A stretch of 64,000 nucleotides of DNA from Mycobacterium paraffinicum (GTDB lineage Bacteria > Actinomycetota > Actinomycetes > Mycobacteriales > Mycobacteriaceae), in assembly GCF_001907675.1 (NCBI RefSeq), contig NZ_MPNT01000004.1, positions 124,001 to 188,000 of the forward strand, given 5' to 3'. The number at the start of each line of letters is the position of its first letter. The stretch's first letter is position 1. A model generated the notes under the pieces. It saw only the letters and a list, made by a program, of their open reading frames with translations. It did no database searches and had not been told where the DNA came from. Both the position numbers and the translations under genes were made by a program. Below are positions 49,874 to 62,452 of this stretch, piece by piece.

Positions 49874-50805
49874 GCTCGGACGTTCCTGAAACGGTCGTGC
49901 GGCTGCGCGGGGTGAGCAAGCGCTACGGATCCACCACGGCCGTCGCCGATCTCGACCTCGAGGTGCACGCCGCCGAAGTGCTGGCCCTGCTGGGACCCAA
50001 CGGCGCCGGCAAGACCACGACGGTCGAAATGTGCGAGGGCTTCGTGCGCCCGGACGCCGGCACCATCGAGGTGCTCGGCCTGGACCCGATCGCCGACAAC
50101 GCCCGCCTGCGCACCCGCATCGGGGTGATGTTGCAGGGCGGCGGCGGCTACCCCTCCGCGCGGGCGGGCGAAATGCTGAACCTGGTCGCCTCCTACGCCG
50201 CGGACCCGCTGGACCCGGCCTGGCTGCTGGACACCCTCGGCCTCACCGACGCGGCCCGCACCACCTACCGGCGGCTGTCCGGCGGGCAGCAGCAGCGGCT
50301 CGCGCTGGCCTGCGCGCTGGTCGGCCGGCCCGAGCTGGTCTTCCTCGACGAGCCGACGGCCGGCATGGACGCCCACGCCCGACTGCTGGTCTGGGAGCTG
50401 ATCGACGCGCTGCGCCGCGACGGCGTGACGGTGCTGCTGACGACACACCAGCTCAAGGAGGCCGAGGAGCTGGCCGATCGGCTGGTCATCATCGACCACG
50501 GCGCGACCGTCGCCGCCGGCACGCCCACCGAGCTGATGCGCGCAGGCGCCAAGGACGAGCTGCGGTTCACCGCGCCGCCGCGGCTCGACCTGACGCTGCT
50601 GACCGCCGCCCTGCCCGAGGACTACAAGGTCTCGGAGGTGACCCCGGGCGAGTACCTGGTCGAGGGCCGGATCGACCCGCAGGTGCTGGCCACCGTCACG
50701 GCGTGGTGCGCGCGGATCGACGTGCTGGCCACCGACATGCGCGTCGAGCAGCGCAGCCTCGAGGACGTGTTTCTCGACCTCACCGGCAGGAAGTTGCGGC
50801 CTTGA
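49870..50805 (+). CDS. ABC transporter ATP-binding protein (Rv1458c-like)
   Basis: The 311-residue ATPase has Walker A 'GPNGAGKTT', signature 'LSGGQQQRLALA', Walker B 'LVFLDEPTAGMD' and 'LLTTHQLKEAEELADRL', with a DrrA-like C-terminal extension. Together with the downstream permease it forms an ABC-2 type exporter, annotated in M. tuberculosis as an antibiotic transporter. Start GTG overlaps mptB and its stop overlaps the permease start (TTGA). Confidence 0.93.
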   Translation: MSSDVPETVVRLRGVSKRYGSTTAVADLDLEVHAAEVLALLGPNGAGKTTTVEMCEGFVRPDAGTIEVLGLDPIADNARLRTRIGVMLQGGGGYPSARAGEMLNLVASYAADPLDPAWLLDTLGLTDAARTTYRRLSGGQQQRLALACALVGRPELVFLDEPTAGMDAHARLLVWELIDALRRDGVTVLLTTHQLKEAEELADRLVIIDHGATVAAGTPTELMRAGAKDELRFTAPPRLDLTLLTAALPEDYKVSEVTPGEYLVEGRIDPQVLATVTAWCARIDVLATDMRVEQRSLEDVFLDLTGRKLRP

Positions 50806-51593
50806 AACTGGACACGACCCAATCGAACGTCTTCCCCGCGGGCACCTTCACCCCCGATCCCAGGCCGAACGCCGTGCCGCGGATGCTGGCCGCGCAGTTC
50901 GGCCTCGAGCTCAAGCTGCTGCTGCGCAACGGCGAGCAGCTGTTGCTGACCATGTTCATCCCGATCACGCTTCTGGTTGGGTTGACGCTCTTGCCGTTTG
51001 GCTCGTTCGGCCACAACCGCGCCGCCACGTTCGTCCCGGCCATCATGGCCCTCGCGGTGATCTCGACCGCGTTCACCGGACAGGCCATCGCGGTGGCCTT
51101 CGACCGTCGCTACGGCGCGCTCAAGCGCCTGGGCGCGACCCCGCTGCCGGTCTGGGGCATCATCGCCGGCAAGTCGCTGGCCGTGGTGACGGTGGTGTTC
51201 CTGCAGGCAATCCTGTTGGGCGCCATCGGGTTTGCGCTGGGCTGGCGGCCCGCGCCGGCCGCCCTGCTGCTCGGCGCGGCGGTCATCGCGCTGGGCACCG
51301 CGGGCTTCACCGCGCTAGGGCTGTTGCTCGGCGGGACGCTGCGGGCCGAAATCGTGCTGGCGCTGGCCAACCTCATGTGGTTCGTGTTCGCCGGGCTCGG
51401 CGCCCTGACCGTGGAAAGCGGGATGATCCCGACGGGGGTCAAGTGGGCGGCCCGGCTCACCCCGTCGGGTGCGCTGACCGAGGCCCTGTCGCGGGCGATG
51501 GTCCTGTCGGTGGACTGGTTCGGCGTCGCCGTCCTGGCGGTGTGGGGGGCGGTCGCGGCGCTGGCGGCGCGGCGCTGGTTCCGCTTCACCTGA
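50802..51593 (+). CDS. ABC-2 type transporter permease (Rv1457c-like)
   Basis: The 263-residue protein has six hydrophobic helices of the ABC-2 permease type ('LLLTMFIPITLLVGLTLLPF', 'VVFLQAILLGAIGFALGW', 'VLALANLMWFVFAGLGAL'). TTG 50802 is taken as start because it overlaps the ATPase stop (TTGA) and gives the family N-terminus; the frame is open far upstream within the ATPase gene. Substrate unknown. Confidence 0.9.
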   Translation: MKLDTTQSNVFPAGTFTPDPRPNAVPRMLAAQFGLELKLLLRNGEQLLLTMFIPITLLVGLTLLPFGSFGHNRAATFVPAIMALAVISTAFTGQAIAVAFDRRYGALKRLGATPLPVWGIIAGKSLAVVTVVFLQAILLGAIGFALGWRPAPAALLLGAAVIALGTAGFTALGLLLGGTLRAEIVLALANLMWFVFAGLGALTVESGMIPTGVKWAARLTPSGALTEALSRAMVLSVDWFGVAVLAVWGAVAALAARRWFRFT

Positions 51594-51726
51594 CGCGCGT
51601 TCACCTGACGCGCGGCGAGATTGCCGCCATGGTCGTGGTCGGTGACCTCGGCACGGCCATCACGGCAATCTCGGCGACACCAGGGCTTACTACAGGGTGT
51701 AGTTTTCGTTGGCCTACCATCGGGCC

Positions 51727-52680
51727 ATGCTCGGACGAACGCTGATGCGGTTGGTGGACCTGCTCCCCAACCCGAGCGTGCGGGTCCAGCGCCTCATCGC
51801 CGCGGTCGTCATCCTTACCCAGGGCGGTATCGCCGTCACCGGGGCGATCGTCCGCGTCACCGCGTCGGGCCTGGGGTGCCCCACCTGGCCGCAGTGCTTC
51901 CCGGGCAGCTTCACCCCCGTCGCCCACGCCGAGGTGCCCCGCATCCACCAGGCGGTCGAGTTCGGCAACCGCATGATCACCTTCGCGGTGGTCGTCGCGG
52001 CGGCGCTGGCCGTGCTGGCCGTGATCCGCGCCCGGCGACGCACCGAGGTGCTGGTCTATGCGTGGCTGATGCCGGTGTCGACGGTGGTGCAGGCGGTCAT
52101 CGGCGGCATCACCGTGCGCACCGGCCTCCTCTGGTGGACGGTGGCCATCCACTTGCTCACCTCGATGACGATGGTGTGGCTGTCCGTGCTGCTCTACGTC
52201 AAGATCGGCGAGCCCGACGACGGGGTGGTGCGCAGGCGCGTCCCCCGGCCGCTGCGGGCGCTGACGGCGCTGATCGGGCTGGACCTGGCCATGGTGCTGG
52301 TCACCGGCACGCTGGTGACGGCCGCCGGCCCGCATGCGGGTGACCGCAGCCCCACCCGGACCGTGCCCCGGCTCAAGGTCGCGGTCGACACCCTGGTCCA
52401 CGCGCACTCCTCGCTGCTGATCGCCTACCTCGCCCTGGTGGTCGGGCTGGGCTTCGGGCTGCTGGCAGTGCGCGCCGCCCGGCCCATCCTGCGGCGGCTG
52501 ATCGTGCTGCTCGCCCTGGTGTGCGCGCAGGCCGCCGTCGGCACCGCCCAGTACTTCACCGGGGTGCCGGCCGCGCTGGTCGCCCTGCACGTGGCCGGGG
52601 CGGCGGCGTGTACGGCGGCCACCGCCGCGCTATGGGCCGCGATGCGAGAACGGGCCGAGCCCGAGCCGCTCGCAGGCTGA
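51727..52680 (+). CDS. ctaA: heme A synthase CtaA-like (Rv1456c)
   Basis: The 317-residue membrane protein has about eight helices and CtaA/Cox15 features: 'VTGAIVRVTASGLGCPTWPQ' with Cys, 'IHQAVEFGNRMITFAV', 'DTLVHAHSSLLIAYLALVVG' and 'VALHVAGAAACTAATAALWA' with the heme-ligating His residues. It oxidises heme O to heme A for cytochrome aa3. It follows the ABC permease by 133 nt. Its 3' end overlaps the convergent gene 52630-53292 by 51 bp. Confidence 0.92.
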   Translation: MLGRTLMRLVDLLPNPSVRVQRLIAAVVILTQGGIAVTGAIVRVTASGLGCPTWPQCFPGSFTPVAHAEVPRIHQAVEFGNRMITFAVVVAAALAVLAVIRARRRTEVLVYAWLMPVSTVVQAVIGGITVRTGLLWWTVAIHLLTSMTMVWLSVLLYVKIGEPDDGVVRRRVPRPLRALTALIGLDLAMVLVTGTLVTAAGPHAGDRSPTRTVPRLKVAVDTLVHAHSSLLIAYLALVVGLGFGLLAVRAARPILRRLIVLLALVCAQAAVGTAQYFTGVPAALVALHVAGAAACTAATAALWAAMRERAEPEPLAG

Positions 52681-53292
52681 CTCCACGGCCAGCGCGAAGT
52701 CGCGCTGGGCGCGTTCGCGGTCGTCGCCGTCGAGATGGCGCCAGCCCAGCGACGGCGCGACGAGGTCGAGTCCCACCAGCCGACCGCCGACCACGTCGGC
52801 GCGCGCGTACAGAAGGTCGCGTACGGCTATCCCGGCGCGGTCGGCGGCGACCCCGAGCGCGGCGTAACCCAGGTCCCACGACTCGAACTCCGGCTCGACC
52901 GGCCAGGCGTGCGATTGCTTCCCGCCCAGAAAGATCAGCGCCGCCTCCGGTAGGCCGCCCGGCCGCGTCGGCACCCCGCCGTCCTGCAGATCGCGCAGGT
53001 ACCGCTCATCGAGGTTCCAAACGACCGCGTCGGGCGGGTTGAGCAGGTGGCGCACCCGCCGCGCCCAGCCAAGGAACTCGTCGTGGCGGTCCGTGGTGGC
53101 CCGCAGAATCACCAGGTCGGAGTTGAGGGTCTCGGGGTCGTCCCAGGACAGCCAGCGTGCGTGCAGCCCACGGGTGCGCAGCGCGGGGACCAGGCCGGCA
53201 TCGTCGGGCTGTCGCGGGCCACGGCAGGCATCGTCGCCGGGCCCCGCCAGCACGATGCGGGGATGGAAGATGTCCGGACGGGCGAGTTTCAT
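52630..53292 (-). CDS. conserved hypothetical protein (Rv1455-like)
   Basis: The 220-residue protein begins 'MKLARPDIFHPRIVLAGPGD' and continues with 'ALRTRGLHARWLSWDDPETL', 'VILRATTDRHDEFLGWARRV' and 'NPPDAVVWNLDERYLRDL'. This resembles the N-terminal part of ATP-grasp-type proteins, but the catalytic half is not evident. Position between ctaA and qor matches Rv1455. ATG 53292 is preferred over the upstream TTG/ATG at 53313. Convergent with ctaA, divergent from qor (19-bp gap). Confidence 0.85.
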   Translation of the reverse strand: MKLARPDIFHPRIVLAGPGDDACRGPRQPDDAGLVPALRTRGLHARWLSWDDPETLNSDLVILRATTDRHDEFLGWARRVRHLLNPPDAVVWNLDERYLRDLQDGGVPTRPGGLPEAALIFLGGKQSHAWPVEPEFESWDLGYAALGVAADRAGIAVRDLLYARADVVGGRLVGLDLVAPSLGWRHLDGDDRERAQRDFALAVESACERLGLGPFSHRGP

Positions 53293-53311
53293 GCCCGGGC
53301 ATGATAAGCAC

Positions 53312-54286
53312 ATGCACGCAATCGAAGTCAGCGAAACCGGCGGCCCCGAGGTGCTGCGCTACGTCGACGCGCCCCGGCCCACGCCCGGGCCCGGCGAGGT
53401 GCTGATCAAGGCCGAGGCGATCGGCGTCAACTACATCGACACCTACTTCCGCTCCGGGCAGTACCCGCGCGAGCTGCCGTTCATCCTCGGCCAGGAGACC
53501 GCCGGCACCGTCGTCGCCACGGGCGACGGGGTCGACGGGTTCAGCGAGGGCGACCGCGTGGGCACCGCCGCGGCGTCCGGCGCCTACGCCGAATTCGCCA
53601 CCGCCCCGGCGGCTTTGACAGCCCACGTGCCCGACGGCGTGAGTTCCGAGGTGGCCGCGTCGGTGCTGCTGAAGGGCCTGACCGCGCACTACCTGGTGAA
53701 GTCGGTGTATCCGGTACAGGCGGGCGACACCGTGCTGGTGCACGCCGGAGCGGGCGGCGTCGGGCTGATTCTGACGCAGTGGGCGCGTCTGCTCGGCGCG
53801 CGGGTGATCACCACGGTCTCGACGCCGGAGAAGGCCCGGCTGTCCAGGCGGGCCGGGGCCGACGAGGTGCTGTCCTACCCCGACGACGCGGACGAATTCG
53901 GCCGCCAGATCCGCGGGCTCACCGACGGCGCCGGTGTCGAGGCCGTGTATGACGGCGTCGGCGCCACCACCTTCGACGCCAGCCTGGCCAGCCTGGCGGT
54001 GCGGGGCACGCTCGCGCTCTTCGGCGCGGCCAGCGGACCCGTTCCGCCGTTCGATCCGCAGCGCCTCAACGCCGCCGGTTCGGTGTTTTTGACCCGGCCG
54101 TCGCTGGCCCACTTCATCCGCACCGGCCAGGAATTCGGCTGGCGGGCAGGGGAATTGTTCGACGCGATCGCCGGCGGGGCGATCACCATCGAGGTCGGCG
54201 GCCGCTACCCACTGGCCGAAGCCGCGCGCGCCCACCAGGATCTGCAGGGCCGCAAGACGGCGGGCTCGATCGTCCTGCTGCCTTAG
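53312..54286 (+). CDS. qor: quinone oxidoreductase (Rv1454c-like)
   Basis: The 324-residue MDR enzyme has 'MHAIEVSETGGPEVLRYVD', 'GVNYIDTYFRSGQYPRELPF', coenzyme motif 'VHAGAGGVGLILTQWARLLG' and 'VYDGVGATTFDASLASL', the classic NADPH:quinone reductase (QOR) layout without zinc ligands. It starts very near the divergent gene 52630-53292, so the two share a short promoter region. Confidence 0.95.
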   Translation: MHAIEVSETGGPEVLRYVDAPRPTPGPGEVLIKAEAIGVNYIDTYFRSGQYPRELPFILGQETAGTVVATGDGVDGFSEGDRVGTAAASGAYAEFATAPAALTAHVPDGVSSEVAASVLLKGLTAHYLVKSVYPVQAGDTVLVHAGAGGVGLILTQWARLLGARVITTVSTPEKARLSRRAGADEVLSYPDDADEFGRQIRGLTDGAGVEAVYDGVGATTFDASLASLAVRGTLALFGAASGPVPPFDPQRLNAAGSVFLTRPSLAHFIRTGQEFGWRAGELFDAIAGGAITIEVGGRYPLAEAARAHQDLQGRKTAGSIVLLP

Positions 54287-54363
54287 GGCTGGGCCGCCGA
54301 GTGTGGGGCCTAGGCACGAACGGGAGACGGATTCCGTACTTAGGGCCCACGCTCGGCGCCCGG

Positions 54364-55290
54364 CTAGAACAGGTGCGGTAGCGCGATCACCGAGTCGACC
54401 GCCAATGCGCAGAACACCACCGCGAGATAGTTGTTCGATTGCAGGAACAACCGCAGCGGCTTGACCGCCTCGCCGGCGCGCACCCCGGCGTAGAGCTGGT
54501 GGGCCATCGCCAGGAACCACACCCCGGCCACCACGGCGACCGCCGCGTAGAGCCAACCGGTGGCCAGCGCCAGCGCCAGCGTCGCCGCCACCGTCAGCCA
54601 CGTGTAGATCAGAATCTGCTTGGTGACCTGACGCTCGGTCGCCACGGCGGGCAGCATCGGCACGCCGGCCGCCTTGTAGTCGTCCTTGTAGCGCATGGCC
54701 AGCGCCCAGGTGTGCGGCGGCGTCCAGAAGAAGATGATCGCGAACATCACCAGCGCCGGCCAGCCGATGGTCCCGGTGACCGCCGACCAGCCGATCATCA
54801 CCGGCATGCAACCGGCCGCGCCGCCCCACACGACGTTCTGCGACGTGCGGCGCTTGAGCAGCAGCGTGTAGACGAACACGTAGAAGGCGATCGTGGCGAC
54901 CGCCAGCAGACCCGACAGCAGGTTCGTCGTCCACCACAACCAGAAGAACGAGCCAACGCTGAGCACTAGGCCCAGCACCAACGCGTTTCGGGTCGGCACC
55001 GCCGCGCGGGCCAGCGGCCTGCGCGCAGTGCGCTTCATCACCTTGTCGATGTCCGCGTCGGCCACGCAGTTGAGCGTGTTGGCTCCCCCGGCGGCCAGCA
55101 TCCCGCCGATCAACGTGTTGAGGATCAGCAGCGGGTTCACGACGCCGCGGTGAGCAAGCAGCATGGCGGGTATCGCGGTCACCAGCAGCAGCTCGATGAC
55201 CCGCGGCTTGGTCAGCGCCAAATACGCCAGCACCGTGCTCTGTATTCGGCTCGGTACTTGGCTCGGGGCGACGCGCCCGCGAACGCTCAC
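54364..55290 (-). CDS. ctaB: protoheme IX farnesyltransferase CtaB (heme O synthase)
   Basis: The 308-residue UbiA-family membrane protein (Rv1451-like) has '[20 protein letters not shown]', first Asp-rich motif '[20 protein letters not shown]' and second '[16 protein letters not shown]', with about nine helices. It farnesylates heme B to heme O, the substrate for CtaA encoded nearby. GTG 55290 has AAGGAGTT upstream, favouring it over ATG-like 55326. It is divergent from tkt. Confidence 0.95.
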   Translation of the reverse strand: MSVRGRVAPSQVPSRIQSTVLAYLALTKPRVIELLLVTAIPAMLLAHRGVVNPLLILNTLIGGMLAAGGANTLNCVADADIDKVMKRTARRPLARAAVPTRNALVLGLVLSVGSFFWLWWTTNLLSGLLAVATIAFYVFVYTLLLKRRTSQNVVWGGAAGCMPVMIGWSAVTGTIGWPALVMFAIIFFWTPPHTWALAMRYKDDYKAAGVPMLPAVATERQVTKQILIYTWLTVAATLALALATGWLYAAVAVVAGVWFLAMAHQLYAGVRAGEAVKPLRLFLQSNNYLAVVFCALAVDSVIALPHLF

Positions 55291-55547
55291 GCAATAACTC
55301 CTTGGGGTCGCAGCAGCGCGCAGCATCTACTACGCACGATGGTAGACCGCGGGCCGGTGACGGCCTGCCCGCAGGGTCCATTCACCCAGACTTCTCCCAG
55401 ATTTCCGAACTGAATGTTACGGGTCGACGGCCACCGCGTAATTTTCACATCAGCCGGCGGCGGGTACCCCAAATCCAGCACTGCAAGAGCCGGCCCTCCC
55501 GCACTAGGGTGGGACTGATCAGCTCGATGACCCCAAGGACTGAGTCT

Positions 55548-57638
<2,091 letters not shown>

Positions 57639-57653
57639 GAAAGGGTGATCCAC

Positions 57654-58772
57654 ATGACTCAGAACCCTAACCTCGCGGCGCTGTCCGCCGCGGGCGTATC
57701 CGTGTGGCTGGACGACCTGTCGCGCCAGCGGTTGCAGTCGGGAAACCTGCAGGAGCTGATCGATACCAAAAGCGTTGTGGGAGTGACGACCAACCCGTCG
57801 ATCTTCCAGAAGGCGCTGGCCGACAGCGACACCTACAACGACCAGATCTCCGAATTGGCCGCGCGCGGCGCCGACGTGGACGCCACGATCCGCACGGTCA
57901 CCACCGACGACGTGCGCAACGCGTGTGACGTGCTGCGGCCGCAGTGGGAAGCCTCCGACGGTGTCGACGGACGGGTCTCCATCGAGGTCGACCCGCGCCT
58001 GGCCGCCGAAACCGACAAGACCATCGCGCAGGCGGTCGAGCTGTGGAAGATCGTCGACCGGCCCAACCTGTTCATCAAGATCCCGGCGACCAAGGCCGGA
58101 ATTCCGGCCATCACCGCCGTTCTCGCCGAAGGGATCTCGGTCAACGTCACTCTCATCTTCTCCGTCGAGCGGCACCGCCAGGTGATGGACGCCTACCTGG
58201 CCGGCCTGGAGAAGGCCCGCGAGGCGGGACACGACCTGTCCAAGATCCATTCCGTCGCTTCGTTTTTCGTGTCCCGGGTGGACACCGAGGTGGACAAGCG
58301 CCTGGAGAAGATCGGCTCGCAGGAGGCGCTCGCGCTGCGCGGACAGGCCGGGGTGGCCAACGCCCGGCTGGCCTACGCCGCCTATCAGGAAGTCTTCGAG
58401 GGCGGTGATCGCTACGAGGCGCTCAAGGCCAGCGGGGCCCGCGTGCAGCGTCCGCTGTGGGCGTCGACCGGGGTCAAGAACCCCGACTACTCCGACACCC
58501 TGTACGTCACCGAGCTGGTCGCGCCGAACACGGTCAACACCATGCCGGAGAAGACGCTTGACGCCGTGGCCGACCACGGTGAGATCAAGGGTGACACCGT
58601 GACGGGCACCGCGTCCGCGGCCCAGGAGGTGTTCGACAAGCTCAGCGGGCTCGGGATCGACCTGACCGACGTGTTCGTCGTGCTGGAGAACGAAGGCGTG
58701 GAGAAGTTCGTGGAGTCGTGGACCGAGCTGCTGGAGGAGACACAGAAGCAGCTGGACTCCGCTTCGAAATGA
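57654..58772 (+). CDS. tal: transaldolase, core copy
   Basis: The 372-residue enzyme (Rv1448c-like) has Schiff-base Lys in '[15 protein letters not shown]', '[20 protein letters not shown]' and '[20 protein letters not shown]'. It follows tkt by 15 nt, and its TGA overlaps the zwf ATG (ATGA). A second, accessory copy lies at 34112-35200. Confidence 0.97.
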   Translation: MTQNPNLAALSAAGVSVWLDDLSRQRLQSGNLQELIDTKSVVGVTTNPSIFQKALADSDTYNDQISELAARGADVDATIRTVTTDDVRNACDVLRPQWEASDGVDGRVSIEVDPRLAAETDKTIAQAVELWKIVDRPNLFIKIPATKAGIPAITAVLAEGISVNVTLIFSVERHRQVMDAYLAGLEKAREAGHDLSKIHSVASFFVSRVDTEVDKRLEKIGSQEALALRGQAGVANARLAYAAYQEVFEGGDRYEALKASGARVQRPLWASTGVKNPDYSDTLYVTELVAPNTVNTMPEKTLDAVADHGEIKGDTVTGTASAAQEVFDKLSGLGIDLTDVFVVLENEGVEKFVESWTELLEETQKQLDSASK

Positions 58773-60313
58773 GTCCGGCTCGCACCGCTGAACAATGGCA
58801 TAACCCGTTACGGGACAAGCGCGACAAGCGGCTGCCGAGGATCGCCGGCCCGTGCGGCATGGTGATCTTCGGCGTCACCGGCGATCTCGCCCGCAAGAAG
58901 GTGATGCCGGCCATTTACGACCTGGCCAACCGCGGGCTGCTGCCGCCGAGCTTCTCGCTGGTGGGATTCGCGCGCCGGGACTGGGAAACCCAGGACTTCC
59001 GCAAGGTCGTCTACCAGGCGGTCAAGGACCACTGCCGCACACCGTTTCGGGAGGAGAACTGGGAGCGACTGGCCGAGGGATTCCGGTTCGTACCGGGATC
59101 TTTCGACGACGACGCGTCGTTCGGCCGGCTGGCCGAAACGCTGGAGAAACTGGACGCCGAGCGCGGCACCGGCGGCAACCACGCCTTTTACCTGGCGATC
59201 CCGCCGAAGTCCTTCCCGGTGGTGTGCGATCAGCTGCACAAGTCCGGGCTGGCCCGCCCGCAGGGCGACCGCTGGAGCCGGGTGGTCATCGAGAAACCGT
59301 TCGGGCATGACCTGGAGAGCGCGCAGGCCCTGAACCACGCGGTCAACGCCGTCTTCCCGGAGGAGGCGGTGTTTCGCATCGACCACTACCTGGGCAAGGA
59401 GACGGTGCGCAACATCTTGGCGCTGCGCTTCGCCAACCAGTTGTTCGACCCGATCTGGAACGCGCACTATGTCGACCACGTGCAGATCACGATGGCCGAG
59501 GACATCGGATTGGGCGGGCGCGCCGGCTATTACGACGGCATCGGGGCCGCCCGCGACGTCATTCAGAACCACCTGATGCAGCTGCTGGCGCTCACCGCGA
59601 TGGAGGAGCCGGTCAGCTTCAACCCGTCGGCATTGCAGACCGAGAAGATCAAGGTGCTGTCGGCGACCCAATTGGCGCAGCCGCTGGACGAGACCACCAG
59701 CCGCGGCCAGTACACCGCCGGCTGGCAGGGCGGCGAGAAGGTCGTCGGGCTGCTCGACGAGGAGGGGTTCGCCAAGGACTCCACCACCGAGACGTTCGCC
59801 GCGATCACGCTGGAGGTGGACACCCGCCGCTGGGCCGGCGTGCCGTTCTACCTGAGGACCGGAAAACGCCTGGGCCGCAGGGTCACCGAGATCGCCCTCG
59901 TCTTCAAACGCGCCCCGCACCTGCCGTTCGATGCCACCATGACCGACGAGCTGGGCGCCAACGCGATGGTGATCCGGGTGCAGCCCGACGAGGGCATCAC
60001 GCTGCGGTTCGGCTCCAAGGTGCCGGGAACCGCGATGGAGGTCCGCGACGTCAACATGGACTTCTCCTACGGCTCGGCGTTCGCCGAGGAGTCACCGGAG
60101 GCCTACGAACAGCTGATCCTCGACGTGCTACTGGGCGAGCCCTCTCTCTTCCCGGTCAACGAAGAGGTCGAATTGGCGTGGGAGATATTGGATCCCGTGC
60201 TGGATTACTGGGCGACCGACGGCAAGCCCGAGCCGTACGAGGCGGGCACCTGGGGTCCGGAGTCCGCGTTCGAGATGCTGCGCCGGACGGGGCGCGAATG
60301 GCGGCGCCCATGA
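58769..60313 (+). CDS. zwf: glucose-6-phosphate 1-dehydrogenase
   Basis: The 514-residue enzyme (Zwf2, Rv1447c-like) has NADP motif '[20 protein letters not shown]', substrate motif '[20 protein letters not shown]' and '[20 protein letters not shown]'. It provides NADPH and 6-phosphogluconolactone. Coupled to tal by ATGA and 49 nt before opcA. Confidence 0.97.
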   Translation: MSPARTAEQWHNPLRDKRDKRLPRIAGPCGMVIFGVTGDLARKKVMPAIYDLANRGLLPPSFSLVGFARRDWETQDFRKVVYQAVKDHCRTPFREENWERLAEGFRFVPGSFDDDASFGRLAETLEKLDAERGTGGNHAFYLAIPPKSFPVVCDQLHKSGLARPQGDRWSRVVIEKPFGHDLESAQALNHAVNAVFPEEAVFRIDHYLGKETVRNILALRFANQLFDPIWNAHYVDHVQITMAEDIGLGGRAGYYDGIGAARDVIQNHLMQLLALTAMEEPVSFNPSALQTEKIKVLSATQLAQPLDETTSRGQYTAGWQGGEKVVGLLDEEGFAKDSTTETFAAITLEVDTRRWAGVPFYLRTGKRLGRRVTEIALVFKRAPHLPFDATMTDELGANAMVIRVQPDEGITLRFGSKVPGTAMEVRDVNMDFSYGSAFAEESPEAYEQLILDVLLGEPSLFPVNEEVELAWEILDPVLDYWATDGKPEPYEAGTWGPESAFEMLRRTGREWRRP

Positions 60314-60362
60314 TCCGCGCCGGCGACGATGCGGAACGGCGTGATGAGAAGGGTTGGGACGC

Positions 60363-61274
60363 ATGATCATCGACATGCCGGACACCACCACGACCGCGGT
60401 CAACAAGAAGCTCGAGGAACTGCGGGAGAAGGTCGGCGCCGTGACGATGGGCCGGGTGCTGACGCTGATCATCGCGCCGGACAGCGACGCCGTACTCGAA
60501 GAGTCGCTCAAGGCGGCCAACGACGCGAGCCACGAGCATCCCAGCCGGGTCATCGTGACGATGCGGGGCGACCCGTACGCCGACGAGCCGCGGCTGGACG
60601 CGCAGTTGCGGGCGGGCGGCGACACCGGCGCCACCGAGGTGGTGATCCTCAACCTGTCCGGCGCGCTGGCCGGGCACGCCGCCAGTGTCGTGACCCCGTT
60701 CTTGCTTCCCGATATCCCGGTGGTGGCGTGGTGGCCCGACGTCGCCCCGGCCGTTCCCGCTCGGGACCCGTTGGGCAAGTTGGCGATTCGCCGCATCACC
60801 GACGCCACCAACGGAACCGACCCGCTGGCGGCGATCAAGGGCCGGCGGCCCGGGTACACCGCCGGCGACACCGATCTGGCCTGGGCCCGCATCACTTACT
60901 GGCGGGCGCTGCTCGCCTCCGCGGTCGACCTGCCGCCCCACGAACCGATCGAGTCGGCGCTGGTGTCCGGGCTGAAAACCGAACCGGCGCTCGACGTTCT
61001 CGCCGGCTGGCTAGCCAGCCGCATCGAGGGCCCGGTGCGCCGGGCGGTCGGCGAGCTCAAGGTGGAACTCCTGCGCAAGAGCGAGACCATCGTCTTGAGC
61101 CGGCCCCAGGAGGGCAGGACGGCAACACTGAGCCGCACCGCCAAACCCGATGCCCTGCTTCCCTTGGCGCGCAGGGAAACCGGCGAGTGCCTCGCCGAGG
61201 ACCTGCGCCGGCTCGACCCCGATGAGATCTACCAGACAGCGTTAGAAGGCATTGAGAAAGTGCAGTACGTGTGA
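60363..61274 (+). CDS. opcA: G6PDH assembly protein OpcA
   Basis: The 303-residue protein (Rv1446c-like) starts '[20 protein letters not shown]' and has '[20 protein letters not shown]' and '[20 protein letters not shown]'. OpcA activates or assembles G6PDH encoded just upstream. Its stop overlaps the pgl start codon (GTGA). Confidence 0.95.
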   Translation: MIIDMPDTTTTAVNKKLEELREKVGAVTMGRVLTLIIAPDSDAVLEESLKAANDASHEHPSRVIVTMRGDPYADEPRLDAQLRAGGDTGATEVVILNLSGALAGHAASVVTPFLLPDIPVVAWWPDVAPAVPARDPLGKLAIRRITDATNGTDPLAAIKGRRPGYTAGDTDLAWARITYWRALLASAVDLPPHEPIESALVSGLKTEPALDVLAGWLASRIEGPVRRAVGELKVELLRKSETIVLSRPQEGRTATLSRTAKPDALLPLARRETGECLAEDLRRLDPDEIYQTALEGIEKVQYV

Positions 61275-62020
61275 GCACCATCATCGAAGTTTTCCCGGAC
61301 AGCAAAGCACTGGTTGAGGCCGCGGCCAATCGATTGGCCGAAAGCATCCGCGACGCGGTGGCGGCCCGGGACCGGGCACTCGTGGTGCTGACCGGCGGCG
61401 GCAACGGCATCGGGTTGCTCGAGTCGCTGGCGGGCTTCGAGATCGCGTGGCCCAAGGTGCACCTGTTCTGGGGCGACGAGCGCTACGTCCCCGAGGACGA
61501 CGACGAACGCAACGACAAGCAGGCGCGGGCGGCGTTGCTCGATCACATCGACATCCCGTCCAGCCATGTGCACAACATGCCGGCCAGCGACGGCGAATTC
61601 GGCACCGATCTCGCCGCCGCGGCGCTGGCCTACGAACAGCTGCTGGCGGCCAATGCCGAACCAGGCCAACCGGCGCCGAATTTCGACGTGCACCTGCTGG
61701 GCATGGGACCCGAGGGCCACATCAACTCCCTGTTTCCGGACACCCCGGCCGTGCTGGAAACCAGCCGCATGGTGGTGCCGGTCGAGGACTCCCCGAAGCC
61801 GCCTCCCCAGCGAATCACCTTGACGCTGCCCGCGGTTCAACGTTCGCGTGCGGTCTGGCTGATGGTGTCCGGGGCCTCGAAGGCCGACGCCGTGGCGGCG
61901 GCCATCGGCGGCGCCGCGCCGGTCTCGGTGCCGGCCGCCGGCGCGGTCGGCCAGGAAACCACGCTGTGGCTGCTCGACGAGGAGGCCGCGGCCAAACTGC
62001 CCCCGGCTCAGCGAAGCTAG
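61271..62020 (+). CDS. pgl: 6-phosphogluconolactonase
   Basis: The 249-residue protein (DevB, Rv1445c-like) has '[19 protein letters not shown]', '[20 protein letters not shown]' and '[18 protein letters not shown]'. It hydrolyses 6-phosphogluconolactone from G6PDH. GTG start overlaps opcA. Confidence 0.96.
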   Translation: MSTIIEVFPDSKALVEAAANRLAESIRDAVAARDRALVVLTGGGNGIGLLESLAGFEIAWPKVHLFWGDERYVPEDDDERNDKQARAALLDHIDIPSSHVHNMPASDGEFGTDLAAAALAYEQLLAANAEPGQPAPNFDVHLLGMGPEGHINSLFPDTPAVLETSRMVVPVEDSPKPPPQRITLTLPAVQRSRAVWLMVSGASKADAVAAAIGGAAPVSVPAAGAVGQETTLWLLDEEAAAKLPPAQRS

Positions 62021-62046
62021 TCCCTCACCCGGTGGGTCGGGTGATA

Positions 62047-62445
62047 ATGACGGGCATGGCAGACAGAACCGTGCGCGGTGGGCAAGAGCGAAGCCGGATC
62101 AAGACCCTCACCCAGGCTGCGCTGAACGCCGACAAGACGGTGGAGCAGGTCGAAGACGTCCTGGACGGCCTGAGCACGACGATGAAGGAGCTGAACACCT
62201 CCCTGTCCGCCCTGAACGCCACGGTCGAGCGCATGGAAAGCGGCCTGGACCACCTGGACGGCACGCTGTCGCGGCTGGACGATCTGGCGCGGCGCCTGAT
62301 CGTCCTGGTCGAGCCCGTCGAGGCGATCGTCGGGCGGATCGACGACATGGTCAAAGTCGGCGAGGTGATGATGACGCCGCTGTCCATGACCGAGCACGCG
62401 GTGCGCGGCGTCGTGGACCGGCTGCGAAACCGCGCGGTGGAATAG
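62047..62445 (+). CDS. Rv1444c-like coiled-coil protein
   Basis: The 132-residue protein is helical with heptad-like repeats ('TVEQVEDVLDGLSTTMKELN', 'LSALNATVERMESGLDHLDG', 'LSRLDDLARRLIVLVEPVEA'). Position after pgl matches Rv1444c, function unknown. ATG 62047 or 62056. An inverted repeat TCACCC-N8-GGGTGA (62025-62044) directly precedes the start. Confidence 0.85.
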   Translation: MTGMADRTVRGGQERSRIKTLTQAALNADKTVEQVEDVLDGLSTTMKELNTSLSALNATVERMESGLDHLDGTLSRLDDLARRLIVLVEPVEAIVGRIDDMVKVGEVMMTPLSMTEHAVRGVVDRLRNRAVE

Positions 62446-62452
62446 CGGCGCG

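Noticed and set aside
53006..55381. 791-codon minus-strand frame across qor and ctaB
   Set aside because: Arg/Gly/His-rich shadow caused by high GC; it covers several recognised genes in other frames.
62025..62044. Inverted repeat TCACCC-N8-GGGTGA followed by TAATGAC before the Rv1444c-like gene
   Set aside because: Half-sites match the island palindrome, but the 8-bp gap and missing second box differ from all 15 copies; it may be a hairpin or chance in a GC-rich spacer.
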